24,308 nucleotides of DNA from an uncultured Acetatifactor sp. (GTDB taxonomy: Bacteria; Bacillota; Clostridia; Lachnospirales; Lachnospiraceae): positions 1 through 24,308 of the forward strand of contig CAJUNZ010000041.1 in assembly GCA_910587755.1 (NCBI GenBank), read 5' to 3'. A program made the translations under genes and the position numbers. Of the stretch, positions 7,606-15,921 are shown one piece after another. How positions within the stretch are numbered: the stretch's first letter is position 1; every line of letters begins with the position of its first letter. The notes beneath the pieces were generated by a model that was not told where the DNA came from, ran no database searches, and worked only from the letters and a program-made list of their open reading frames with translations.

Positions 7606-8925
7606 CTAAGCGCCCCGCAGATATTCCTCCAGCATGGCCTCCTGGTAAGCGGCTTTTTTCTGCCGGAGCATTTCTTCTTTCACCTCCTGCAGTTCCTCCA
7701 GATAGATATGGTCCAGCTGCTTTAAGCTTTTTTCAGAGATCTCCACGTCGGACCGGTATTTCTCATAGAATTCCCTGCGGTACTTCCACAGCTGCAGCCT
7801 GTCCCCATAGCGCTCCTTGAGCTTCTGGGCAATCTGCAGGCCCTCCGGGTCATAGTCTCCTGCGTACAAAAAATGCACCTCCCGTGGGAAAAGATCCAAA
7901 AACACCAGCACCGCCAGGCGTATCTGACCGTTCCCGCACAGAACGGCGGCCTCCGGCCAGGCCTGGGACAACTTTGCAAACACCGCCGGATTTTCCACAA
8001 TATAGACGCACTTCTCCCCCTGGGGAGACACCCGCTCCAGCTTTCTCATGGTCAGCAGTGTCAGCTGCAGGGGCTCCCTCTGCGTCAGAAATCCCTCCAG
8101 GCCCCGGTGGGGCTTTCCGTCTTTTCCCTGCCCTGCCACCCCGTACACAAGCATATTGTTGGAGAGTTCGTCCCGAAGCAGCCCTGCCTTCCAGAAAAGT
8201 TCCGCCTTCTCCTCCGCCCTGAATTCCGTCAGTCCCGGGGAACCTGGGATGTGTTCCCTTAAAAACGCGCACAAAAGCTGCTCCCCCAGGGTCCCCGCAT
8301 CCAGAAAATGAGGATCCCCCGTGGTCTTTGCCGCAAATACGGCGGTGAGTTCATAGGCCCCCGCCCTGTCTTCAGCGGAGAGAAAAGGCAGTCTGGGGAT
8401 CGCCCTCAGCAGCATGGAAAGGGTTTCCTCCAGTTTCTCAGGCTGCCTGCGGTAGTGTTCCATCAACAGCCGGTATCCCTCCCCCTTGGTCTGAAAAACC
8501 TCCTGGAGCCACAGGGCGCCGGGGTTCCCGGGACAGGAGGCCGTTATCCCTGTAAAAAACTGCTCCTTCCTGGCTTCCTCCTGCCGCCTCTGCTCCTTCT
8601 TCCCCAGAAGTTCTTCCTGAAAATATCCCTGCAGAACCACCTCCCATCTGAGCCCCGAAAACCTGCTGCCCTCCAGGGCCTTCTCCATGGCAGAGGCTGA
8701 GACGCTGACCGTGTCCTTCCCGGCATAGTTCTTCTGGAGAAATCCCCCAAGCTGCCTGCACTCCTCCCGGTCCAGGCCCGAGAGCTGTACCGTGCCCCCG
8801 AAGCGCCCCAGGCTCCGGTACTTGTCCCAGACCTTTACAAATAACTTCTCATAGACCTTCCGCTGCTTAAAATATTCAATGCACTCCTGCAGTTTCCGGT
8901 CCTCTTGTGTCATCCTGTCTTCCAT
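7606..8925 (-). CDS. jetD: Wadjet type II JetD, Toprim-like nuclease subunit (DUF2399/TIGR02679 type)
   Basis: This 439-aa protein is the last gene of the jetABCD operon. Its C-terminal half carries the Toprim-like acidic residues expected of DUF2399/JetD: YIVENPAVF with Glu311, then YAGDYDPEG with Asp357 and Asp359 as the DxD pair. LCGNGQ at about 330-335 separates them. The N-terminal half is charged and helical, as in the DUF3323/TIGR02679 N-region thought to contact DNA and the SMC partner. In studied Wadjet systems JetD cleaves circular DNA once the JetABC motor has extruded it, giving protection against plasmids. The start is the ATG at 8925; a second ATG four codons in is also possible. 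The gene lies 71 bp after jetC, a larger gap than between jetB and jetC. Catalytic acids appear intact, so I expect an active protein. Confidence 0.9.
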   Translation of the reverse strand: MEDRMTQEDRKLQECIEYFKQRKVYEKLFVKVWDKYRSLGRFGGTVQLSGLDREECRQLGGFLQKNYAGKDTVSVSASAMEKALEGSRFSGLRWEVVLQGYFQEELLGKKEQRRQEEARKEQFFTGITASCPGNPGALWLQEVFQTKGEGYRLLMEHYRRQPEKLEETLSMLLRAIPRLPFLSAEDRAGAYELTAVFAAKTTGDPHFLDAGTLGEQLLCAFLREHIPGSPGLTEFRAEEKAELFWKAGLLRDELSNNMLVYGVAGQGKDGKPHRGLEGFLTQREPLQLTLLTMRKLERVSPQGEKCVYIVENPAVFAKLSQAWPEAAVLCGNGQIRLAVLVFLDLFPREVHFLYAGDYDPEGLQIAQKLKERYGDRLQLWKYRREFYEKYRSDVEISEKSLKQLDHIYLEELQEVKEEMLRQKKAAYQEAMLEEYLRGA

Positions 8926-8996
8926 ATTACATCATCCCTTTATCCTCAGGCCGGGGGCCTGTCCCCGCTCTGTCCTCAGGCAGCGTCCCCGTTCAT

Positions 8997-11900
8997 CTAC
9001 CTGCTGCCCTCCTGGGCCAGCAGACGCTCCCTCCCGTTCCAGACATAGGGGATAACCGTGACAAATTTGGCGTTCTCCGGCCGCAGCAGCTGATAGATGG
9101 CCAGCCCCGGAACCGTATCATAATCCCCCCAGAGCACCTGGGAATTGATCATAAAGTTAAAGCGGCATTCCACCATAAGCCTGAACATATCCCGTATATT
9201 GGTCTCGTCCACCCCTGCAAATGCCTCGTCCAGGGAGATAAGCCTGGGAGCCTCCTTCCTGGCGCCTGCGTATTTTGCCACCACTGCCGAGAACAGGGGC
9301 ACATACATGGACATGGCCTTCTCCCCTCCGCTGAAGGTGAAAAACACTCTGTCCGTGAGCTCCTTTTTCTTTTCCCCGGTCTTCTGGCACTCCAGGGTGA
9401 ATTCAAACCATTTCCGGTAATCCAGCACCTCCCGCATAATGGCGTGGAAGGACTGCACAGAATCCCCCTCCCCGGTGAGTTTTCTTGCCTCGGCAATCTT
9501 GGAACGGAAGTGCAGAGAGAGCTTTTCCACCTCTTCCTCCCGCATGATTTCCGCATCCTTGGACAGGAGTTCCACCAGTTCCCCGGTGTCCAGCTGTTCC
9601 TCCCTTGATGCCCGCCTGTTCTTCCAGCTGAGACTTAATTTCAGGCCGCTGGAAGTGTGCATGGACCCCATAAGACGATTCATATTCTCCACCCAGCGCT
9701 TGCTGGCATGGATTTTTGCCCGGATTTTTTTGCTGATGGTATTGGCCAGAATGTCCTCAAACAGCTCCCTCTCCTTGTCGCTGAGCAGGCGTCTTAATAC
9801 TTCCGCGTCCTCCCGCAGCTTTCCCACCAGCTCCTTGAATCTGACGCCGGAGCCCCGGTATTTTCCGCAGATGTCTATTCTGCGCATGGAGACCTGGTGA
9901 AAACTCCCCTGGTCCTCCTGCTCAAACAAAGGCTGCAGGGTAAGCTGATAGTTCACAAGATATCCCCTGTTCTGGTGGTAAATCTCCTGCAGATTTCCCA
10001 GCAGGTCGGACTGTTTTCTGCTCCCGAACTTTCCTCCCAGCATGGAGCATACCTTCTCCGCCTGATCTTCCATATCCTGGTTTACGGCAAAGGTGCGCTC
10101 CACATATCCCAGGTTGTATTCTCCCCGGAATCCCTCTTCCAGATACCGGTATCGGAGGGTATTTTCCTGATGAGCCTCCCTCTGCTGCAGCAGCTCCCGC
10201 CCCAGCTGTTCCTCCCGCTCCCGCCAGTGGGTCTGCTGTCTGGCGGACTCTTCCCGCAGTCCCGGCAGGGCCGTAAGCCTCTCCAGACAGTAGTCCAGCC
10301 TCTCCTTGATTTTCTCGTAATCTGTCAGCAGAAGCTGCTCCCGCACCGACTGCAGCGCGGCCTCCAGGTCGCTCTTCCTGCGGGATATTCTACCCAGTTC
10401 ATAGCGGATGGTATCCAGGTCCTGGTCCACAGCCTCCATGGTGCTCTCCAGGCTCTCCAGCAGATGAAGACCGCTGCGGTATTTTCCATGGTCCAGGCGG
10501 ACCTGGGTAAAACACTCCCTGTACTCACCCAGGCTCTCCAGAGCCTGGGTGCAGAGATCCAGTCTGGGGGCCAGATAGCACCTGTCGCAGAGCTCCCGCA
10601 CCCCAAGCTGGATCTCATCCAGCTCCTGCTTCACCTGGGCAAGGTGCTCTCTGGATTCCCTGATCTGTCGGTTCAGCTGCTCCAGGTCGTAGAGCCTGTC
10701 CGCATACTCCCTGGCCGCCTCCTTTATCTCCGCCTCCGGGGGATACCCGTCCCATTCTTTCTGCAGCAGGGCCTTCCGGGTCTTAAGGGCCTCAATACCC
10801 TCCTCACAGGCCTGCTTCTGCTGCAGCGTCTCCTGCTCCTCCTGCTCCAGCCGGGCTATTTTCTCCCCCCGGAACCGCTCCCTGGCCCTGGCGCCCACAT
10901 ACCGTGCCCGGTACTCTCCTGTGACAGTTCCCTCCAGGACGCCTATCCTGTAATGGCCCCTCTCGTCCACCCAGGTATCGGCGCCCTCCGGGGACATTCC
11001 CTTCCGGCACACCCCGATGGAAGCCAGAATATGGGAGACATCCTCCTCTCCCCGGTCTGCCTCCAGAAACGCCAGCAGATTCTGCTTCACCTGGGCGGCA
11101 TCCCCGAAAATATATCGGTCGCAGACTCCCTCCCCCAGGGCCTCAATGGTCTCCCTGTACCGGGCAGGGACAATCAGCGCGTCCAAAATGCCCATGGCAA
11201 GGAGGGCCTCCTCCAGGCGGGACGCCTGTTTTTCCTCCAGCCCCTCCCCAAAATCCACGGCCTTATAAAACTGCAGGTAGGGAATTTTCTTTTCCGCCAG
11301 AAGCTGCCTGCTGCGCAGGGTCTCCGGACTGCACTCCGGCTCCGGATCCTTCCTGTCCCTCCACTCCTGCAGCTCCTGCCGGATCCGCTGCAGCTCCTGG
11401 AGAAGGGTCTGCCTGCGCCGACCCTCCTCAAACAGCCCTTCCTTCAGCTCCTGTTCCACAGCCTCAAAAGCAGCCCGCCAAAGAGCCCGGATCTCATTGA
11501 AATCCGTCCCGTGGATATATCTCTCAATTCCCTGTACCGTGTGCTGCTTTACCTCCTCCGGCAGGTGCAGCTGCTGGTTTTGCTTCTCCCACAGGTAGAA
11601 ATTCTCGATCCACTGATCCTTTTTCCCCTGGAGCATAAGATCCTGCTGGCGGCATTCCCTCTCCTTCTGTTCCTGCCTGCCCCGGACAGCGTCCAGTTCC
11701 CGAAGATTCCTGTCATACCGCTCCTGGCAGTTCTTCTCCTCCAGAAGAGCCTCCCTGGCCTTCCCCACCCTGCCGGTATACTCCGTCAGCAGCTTCTCGT
11801 GGCTCTGGAACGCCTGCTCTTCCCGGGGAGCTTCCAGCAGCTCATTTTTCAGAAAAAGGTACTCGTCAAAAGGAATCCCCTCCAGAACCTCCTCCATGCG

Positions 11901-13073
11901 GGCCAGATTTTCCTCCACCTCCTGCCAGAGAAGTTCGTTCTGCTCCTGCTGCCTTTTCCGGGCGCCGTCCATCTCCCGGTATTTCTGCTCCTTCTCCTGC
12001 TCCTGTCTCTTCTTCTGGGAGACTTCCTGCTCCGCCTCCCCTATCTGACCGGAAAGCCGGATCTCCCGCTCCTTCAGCTGTGCGGCGTCGCTGTCCTTCA
12101 GAGAGTCCTGTTCCTGCCGCAGGACCTCTTCTTCCCTTTTCAACCCCTCATAGGCTTCTTTCTCCTTCTCCAGACACGCGGCGCTTTGAGCCTGCCGGGA
12201 GACCAGTTCCTCCATTTTTTCCTGCTGTTTCCTGCACTCCTGGGCACATTTTATAAAGTACAGGGCCTTATCATAGAGCACAATCTGGTTGTACTGATCA
12301 AAGGATTTCTCAATCTGCTCCGCCGCGCGGATACTCTCGTCCAGCACATCCAGACTGGCCTTCTGGCCGTCCATATTTTCAATGGCCTCCGACATGGGGC
12401 GCAGGTCTTCCTCGGACAGGGTCTGCAGGGAACTGCTGAGAATCTCATTGATAATAGTGGGCTTAAAATCCTTGGAGAGCTTGGGGGTCCGCAGCTGTAT
12501 CAGCAGATCCAGCATCTCCTGGTACTCTTCCATGGTCTCAAAGCCAAAGAGCAGCCTGTTGACGCACTGCACATACTCCCCCTGGGTCTCCATAACACGT
12601 CCGCCCTCTCCCAGCCGATTTTTCAGCTCCTGCTTTGTGCAGGTGATCCGGTTCTGCATGTCCTTGTAGAGAAATAGATTCCTGCCCACCCGCCTTCCGT
12701 CCGTGACACAGAAATACCAGGTGTCCAGCTTCTTGTTCCTCCTGGCCCGGATCCCCATGCCAATGGTGGTATAGCTGTCGCTGTCCTCCCGCTTCAGCTC
12801 CATGTACAGATAACCTGTACGCTCCTCTCTCCCGTCCCCTTCTTCCAGGAGATAGTTCTCCATTTTCCGGGCCCGGGAGCCAAAAGGATCCAGCCTCTCC
12901 GGGCGCATATTGCCGTCCAGAAGAAGGGGGATAAAGCTCTGCATGGTGACGGATTTTCCGGAGCCGTTGGCCCCCCGCAACAGCATTCTTCCGTCCAGAA
13001 ATTCAAATTCCTGCTCGTCATAATACCAGAAATCCAGCATGCCTATCCTATTTATCTGCCATTCAGTGCTCAT
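8997..13073 (-). CDS. jetC: Wadjet type II JetC, MukB/SbcC-like SMC ATPase (TIGR02680 type)
   Basis: I start this gene at the ATG at 13071-13073, which overlaps the end of jetB by 11 bp and has GGAAGGA a few bases upstream, giving 1358 aa. The frame is open for 12 more codons upstream. The N-terminal head has the Walker A GANGSGKS at residues 34-41. The C-terminal head has the ABC signature FSGGEK from about 1247 and Walker B LISLDEAFAG near 1279-1288. Between them lie long Gln/Glu/Leu/Arg-rich coiled coils interrupted by a globular hinge-like region around residues 580-700. This layout and length fit the TIGR02680/SbcC-Walker B family. JetC is the loop-extruding motor of Wadjet, working with the kleisin-like JetA and the MukE-like JetB. 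The overlap with jetB suggests translational coupling and fixed stoichiometry. Confidence 0.94.
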   Translation of the reverse strand: MSTEWQINRIGMLDFWYYDEQEFEFLDGRMLLRGANGSGKSVTMQSFIPLLLDGNMRPERLDPFGSRARKMENYLLEEGDGREERTGYLYMELKREDSDSYTTIGMGIRARRNKKLDTWYFCVTDGRRVGRNLFLYKDMQNRITCTKQELKNRLGEGGRVMETQGEYVQCVNRLLFGFETMEEYQEMLDLLIQLRTPKLSKDFKPTIINEILSSSLQTLSEEDLRPMSEAIENMDGQKASLDVLDESIRAAEQIEKSFDQYNQIVLYDKALYFIKCAQECRKQQEKMEELVSRQAQSAACLEKEKEAYEGLKREEEVLRQEQDSLKDSDAAQLKEREIRLSGQIGEAEQEVSQKKRQEQEKEQKYREMDGARKRQQEQNELLWQEVEENLARMEEVLEGIPFDEYLFLKNELLEAPREEQAFQSHEKLLTEYTGRVGKAREALLEEKNCQERYDRNLRELDAVRGRQEQKERECRQQDLMLQGKKDQWIENFYLWEKQNQQLHLPEEVKQHTVQGIERYIHGTDFNEIRALWRAAFEAVEQELKEGLFEEGRRRQTLLQELQRIRQELQEWRDRKDPEPECSPETLRSRQLLAEKKIPYLQFYKAVDFGEGLEEKQASRLEEALLAMGILDALIVPARYRETIEALGEGVCDRYIFGDAAQVKQNLLAFLEADRGEEDVSHILASIGVCRKGMSPEGADTWVDERGHYRIGVLEGTVTGEYRARYVGARARERFRGEKIARLEQEEQETLQQKQACEEGIEALKTRKALLQKEWDGYPPEAEIKEAAREYADRLYDLEQLNRQIRESREHLAQVKQELDEIQLGVRELCDRCYLAPRLDLCTQALESLGEYRECFTQVRLDHGKYRSGLHLLESLESTMEAVDQDLDTIRYELGRISRRKSDLEAALQSVREQLLLTDYEKIKERLDYCLERLTALPGLREESARQQTHWREREEQLGRELLQQREAHQENTLRYRYLEEGFRGEYNLGYVERTFAVNQDMEDQAEKVCSMLGGKFGSRKQSDLLGNLQEIYHQNRGYLVNYQLTLQPLFEQEDQGSFHQVSMRRIDICGKYRGSGVRFKELVGKLREDAEVLRRLLSDKERELFEDILANTISKKIRAKIHASKRWVENMNRLMGSMHTSSGLKLSLSWKNRRASREEQLDTGELVELLSKDAEIMREEEVEKLSLHFRSKIAEARKLTGEGDSVQSFHAIMREVLDYRKWFEFTLECQKTGEKKKELTDRVFFTFSGGEKAMSMYVPLFSAVVAKYAGARKEAPRLISLDEAFAGVDETNIRDMFRLMVECRFNFMINSQVLWGDYDTVPGLAIYQLLRPENAKFVTVIPYVWNGRERLLAQEGSR

Positions 13074-14214
13074 TGGTGTTCCTTCCTTTCTTCCCCGGTG
13101 AAAAATCATCCGGATACTTCCCGGTGAGCCTTCCCAGCACAGGCCGGATCAGCACATCCTCCCCCCGGTCTTCCACCAGTTCCAGAGTCTTCAGACAGGA
13201 GGATATTTCCCTGTAAAATTCTTCCGTCACCATCTCCCGGTAGGACTTGATAAATCCTCCTCCAAACCTGTCCCTGCACTCTTCCAGCAGTCCCCGGAAA
13301 GCCTCCCTGGACATCAAAATACTCTCGTCCCCTTCCGGCTTACAGCTTCCGGACTCCACCCGTTCCCGGACCAGCTGCCCGCACAGAAGTACAATGTCCG
13401 AGAGCATATTTTCCTCCGGAAGACATCTTCCCAGACGGCAGTCCTCCCCCAGTATCAGGTATGCGCTGCTGCGGTACACCTGGAGCTCACAGGAGAGCCG
13501 TTCCTCCAGATCTCCCTGGATCATATTTCTGTAATTTCTCACATAGGCAAAGTCTTCTTCGTTTTCCTCCGTGCGGTAGAGCCCCATGGACATGAGCAGA
13601 CTCCGGTATACTCGCTGTCTTCGGACGATCCCCCGGTCCTCGTCCACATCGATCCACTCTCCTTTGAGAAAATCCCTGTGACTGGAATAATCCATAATGT
13701 TCTGGGTGAAATTGCGCATGAAAAACCGGGACACACCTGTGTTCTGATACAGTACTTCCCCGCTGTAATCCCTGGCAAATCCCTCCTCGCTGCCGTCGTC
13801 CACCTCCAGAATCCCCACGGACACGCAGTATTTCATAACCTTGATCAAATGCCGTCTGAAGCGGTAGACAGTCCAGTCAATCTGCTCCTCCTGGTACTGT
13901 CCCTGGACATATTCCGTCAGCTCTGACAGCACAAACTGTTCCTCCGCCTCCTTGTTCTCCAGAAACATCAGAATCAGGCAGAAAAAAGCGTATTCCACCG
14001 GCTCCGTAAACTCCTGTATCCCCATCCAACACTCCGCTTTTGCCGGGATCTTCTCCACCTTCACAAGATAGGGATTGACAATCACCTGATACCCCATCTT
14101 CTCCATAAGGAATTTCTTTACCTCCCCAAGCTGGTCTTTCACCTGGTAATACAATTCCTTGTCCCTGCTCTTTAACACCCACCGCCTGCTCAGCAGTATC
14201 TCTAACGTATTCAT
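13063..14214 (-). CDS. jetB: Wadjet type II JetB, MukE/KITE-like subunit (DUF2398/TIGR02678 type)
   Basis: I start this 383-aa protein at the ATG at 14212-14214, with AGGAAGAAG about ten bases upstream. A TTG 14 codons earlier has no visible ribosome binding site. The protein matches the pattern of DUF2398/TIGR02678. It begins MNTLEILLSRRW and carries an RRQRVYRSLLMSMGLY block near residue 205 followed by an acidic DFAYVRNYRN segment. The length fits the family. In Wadjet, JetB is the winged-helix KITE-type partner that binds the kleisin JetA and the JetC neck. It lies 66 bp after jetA, and its stop overlaps the jetC start. The assignment rests on family resemblance plus position in a complete jet operon. 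Confidence 0.87.
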   Translation of the reverse strand: MNTLEILLSRRWVLKSRDKELYYQVKDQLGEVKKFLMEKMGYQVIVNPYLVKVEKIPAKAECWMGIQEFTEPVEYAFFCLILMFLENKEAEEQFVLSELTEYVQGQYQEEQIDWTVYRFRRHLIKVMKYCVSVGILEVDDGSEEGFARDYSGEVLYQNTGVSRFFMRNFTQNIMDYSSHRDFLKGEWIDVDEDRGIVRRQRVYRSLLMSMGLYRTEENEEDFAYVRNYRNMIQGDLEERLSCELQVYRSSAYLILGEDCRLGRCLPEENMLSDIVLLCGQLVRERVESGSCKPEGDESILMSREAFRGLLEECRDRFGGGFIKSYREMVTEEFYREISSCLKTLELVEDRGEDVLIRPVLGRLTGKYPDDFSPGKKGRNTNEH

Positions 14215-14280
14215 ATCTATGCTTCTTCCTGTTTCTGTTCCTCCGGGCCGGCTCAATTAAAAGCTGCCCCAGAACTGATT

Positions 14281-15756
14281 CTACTCAAATACAATGGTAT
14301 AGGCGGGCATCCGGAAAGTTCCGTCCGTGCATTTCAGAATGCAGGTCTTCTCCTGATCCTCCAGAAGAATGGAAAACGCCTGCCCGTCCTCGGTCTTGGC
14401 CCGGTGTGCTTTATTCTCCAGCCCCTTGGAGAGCCATGTGAGAAATACATCCCTGATCTGGGGTTCAATCTCAGGAAGAGAGGCAAAGTCAAGCCGGCCC
14501 TCCCTGATATAGCTCTCAAGCAGCCTCCTTTCTTCCTCCAGCCGCGCCAGCATGGCCTGCCGGACCTCCTCTTTCTCCCAGGTGCTGTCTCTGATCCCGC
14601 AGCGCTTTGACTTCTCCCTGTAGGTGCGCACTCTGGGCTGAAGCAGGATCTCATGGGGCGGCTCCTCAAAAACACCACTGTTGATGCTCTCGGTACTCCG
14701 GGCAAAATCCCCTCTCAGGTGCAGGGGCTTTTCCACGCCAAAGACCACCGCACTCAGCTTATGAGCCTCCCCCATATCCCTGCATCCGGCAAACATGGAG
14801 GCCAGCTTCCGGTACTCCTCCCGGCGGCTGGCGGCGCTGTTGTTCTGCTCGCTTAGGCGGCTCGCATACCGGGTGATTTTCCGGATCACTTCATTGGTGG
14901 TGTCAAAGACTTTCATGGCCTCCGACTCCCCTCCGCCCGTCCCGGCAAACCACTTCTGTATATTCTCCCAGCGTCCCTTCATTTTCTCATAGATCTGCTG
15001 TTCCTCCACCTGGACCTCAATCCTGGGGATGGACATCTCATAGGCCGTCACCTGCTCCAGAATGCGGACCACCGTCTCCTCCGGGATCCTTTTCATGATC
15101 TGCTCAATGGCCGTCACATTGACCTGCAGACTTTTCACGAAAGTGCGCAGGTATTCCGTAAGACGATCCTTAAACACCAGGAAGGCTTTCGTCTTCATCA
15201 TTTCTTCTGCTTTCACACTGTTCAGCTCCCGCATGTAATCCTGATAATTCTGGTTCAGACGGATAAAATCATTGTTCAGATCACTCCACCAGCCGTAGAT
15301 TTTTTCCTTATCCATCTCCCCAATTTCCCCTGTTTTTCCCAGGGACATGCGAAGCCGCTCCAAAAGTGTAGGTTCCAGAGAGGCCCCTTCAATCAGCAGA
15401 TTCTCCAGACGGATCACCATGCGCTCAATCTCCACCGTGGTCTCCGTAAGCTGGTAGCGAAATTTCTTATTCTTAAATTCCTCTATGGAAGCTACTCTCC
15501 GGGTGTCCTGGATGGTGGCCAGGTTGCCCCAGGCGCTCAGAGTCTCCAGATCCTGCTGGCACTGTTCCATGGTGTAGTCGGCAAAATATGGATCCTCCGT
15601 CAGCTCAGCATAGACCTCCTCCTGGTACATCCAGTATTTCAGCTTCTCATAGTTTAAATAAAACAGCCGTGCAATTGAGCGGTATCTATCTGAATTCTCC
15701 ACATCCAGGTATTTTGCCTCATGCACCGGCCTGATTAATTTCTCATTGACCTTCAC
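14281..15756 (-). CDS. jetA: Wadjet type II JetA, MukF/kleisin-like subunit (DUF2397/TIGR02677 type)
   Basis: This 491-aa protein starts at a GTG (15754-15756) with AGAGG seven bases upstream. The N-terminal 100 residues look like a winged-helix region (RYRSIARLFYLNYEKLKYW, then a predicted helix pair). The middle is a long charged helical region and the C-terminal 130 residues form a mixed domain. This matches the MukF-like kleisin layout of DUF2397/TIGR02677. In Wadjet, JetA bridges the two JetC heads and binds JetB. As the first gene of the operon it sits about 85 bp downstream of the terminator that ends the chemotaxis gene, and a possible promoter lies at 15802-15810. No frame interruption is seen. 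Confidence 0.88.
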   Translation of the reverse strand: MKVNEKLIRPVHEAKYLDVENSDRYRSIARLFYLNYEKLKYWMYQEEVYAELTEDPYFADYTMEQCQQDLETLSAWGNLATIQDTRRVASIEEFKNKKFRYQLTETTVEIERMVIRLENLLIEGASLEPTLLERLRMSLGKTGEIGEMDKEKIYGWWSDLNNDFIRLNQNYQDYMRELNSVKAEEMMKTKAFLVFKDRLTEYLRTFVKSLQVNVTAIEQIMKRIPEETVVRILEQVTAYEMSIPRIEVQVEEQQIYEKMKGRWENIQKWFAGTGGGESEAMKVFDTTNEVIRKITRYASRLSEQNNSAASRREEYRKLASMFAGCRDMGEAHKLSAVVFGVEKPLHLRGDFARSTESINSGVFEEPPHEILLQPRVRTYREKSKRCGIRDSTWEKEEVRQAMLARLEEERRLLESYIREGRLDFASLPEIEPQIRDVFLTWLSKGLENKAHRAKTEDGQAFSILLEDQEKTCILKCTDGTFRMPAYTIVFE

Positions 15757-15801
15757 TGTTCAACCTCTGCGCTTTCTTATGTATTTCCGCTCTCTGTCAA
15801 A

Positions 15802-15810
15802 ATTCTACCA
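15802..15810 (-). promoter_or_regulatory. Possible extended -10 promoter of the jet operon
   Basis: On the minus strand TGG-TAGAAT reads as an extended -10 element (TGn plus a 5-of-6 match to TATAAT) in an AT-rich stretch between the upstream terminator and the jetA start. The -35 position (TTTTAA-like) is weak. The predicted leader is about 40 nt. Confidence 0.4.
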
Positions 15811-15840
15811 CAAAATAAGTTATTTTAAAACAGTTATTTC

Positions 15841-15874
15841 AAAAAAGCACCGGCCCGCAAGCCGATGCTTTTTT
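15841..15874 (-). terminator. Strong intrinsic terminator after the chemotaxis receptor gene
   Basis: A GC-rich stem (GCATCGGC with GCCGGTGC, one wobble) around a 6-nt loop is flanked by A6 and T6. It can therefore act in both directions. On the minus strand it ends the transcript of the chemotaxis receptor, 47 bp after its stop, and insulates the jet operon. Confidence 0.88.
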
Positions 15875-15921
15875 AATCCTGTTACTTCACGTCCTGAAAG
15901 GCCGCCTCAGGTACGATATTG

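Noticed and set aside
9897..12677. A 926-codon open frame on the plus strand, opposite jetC
   Set aside because: It is Leu/Pro/Gln-rich low-complexity sequence, the expected antisense image of a Gln/Glu/Leu coiled coil in GC-rich DNA. JetC on the other strand has all its family motifs.
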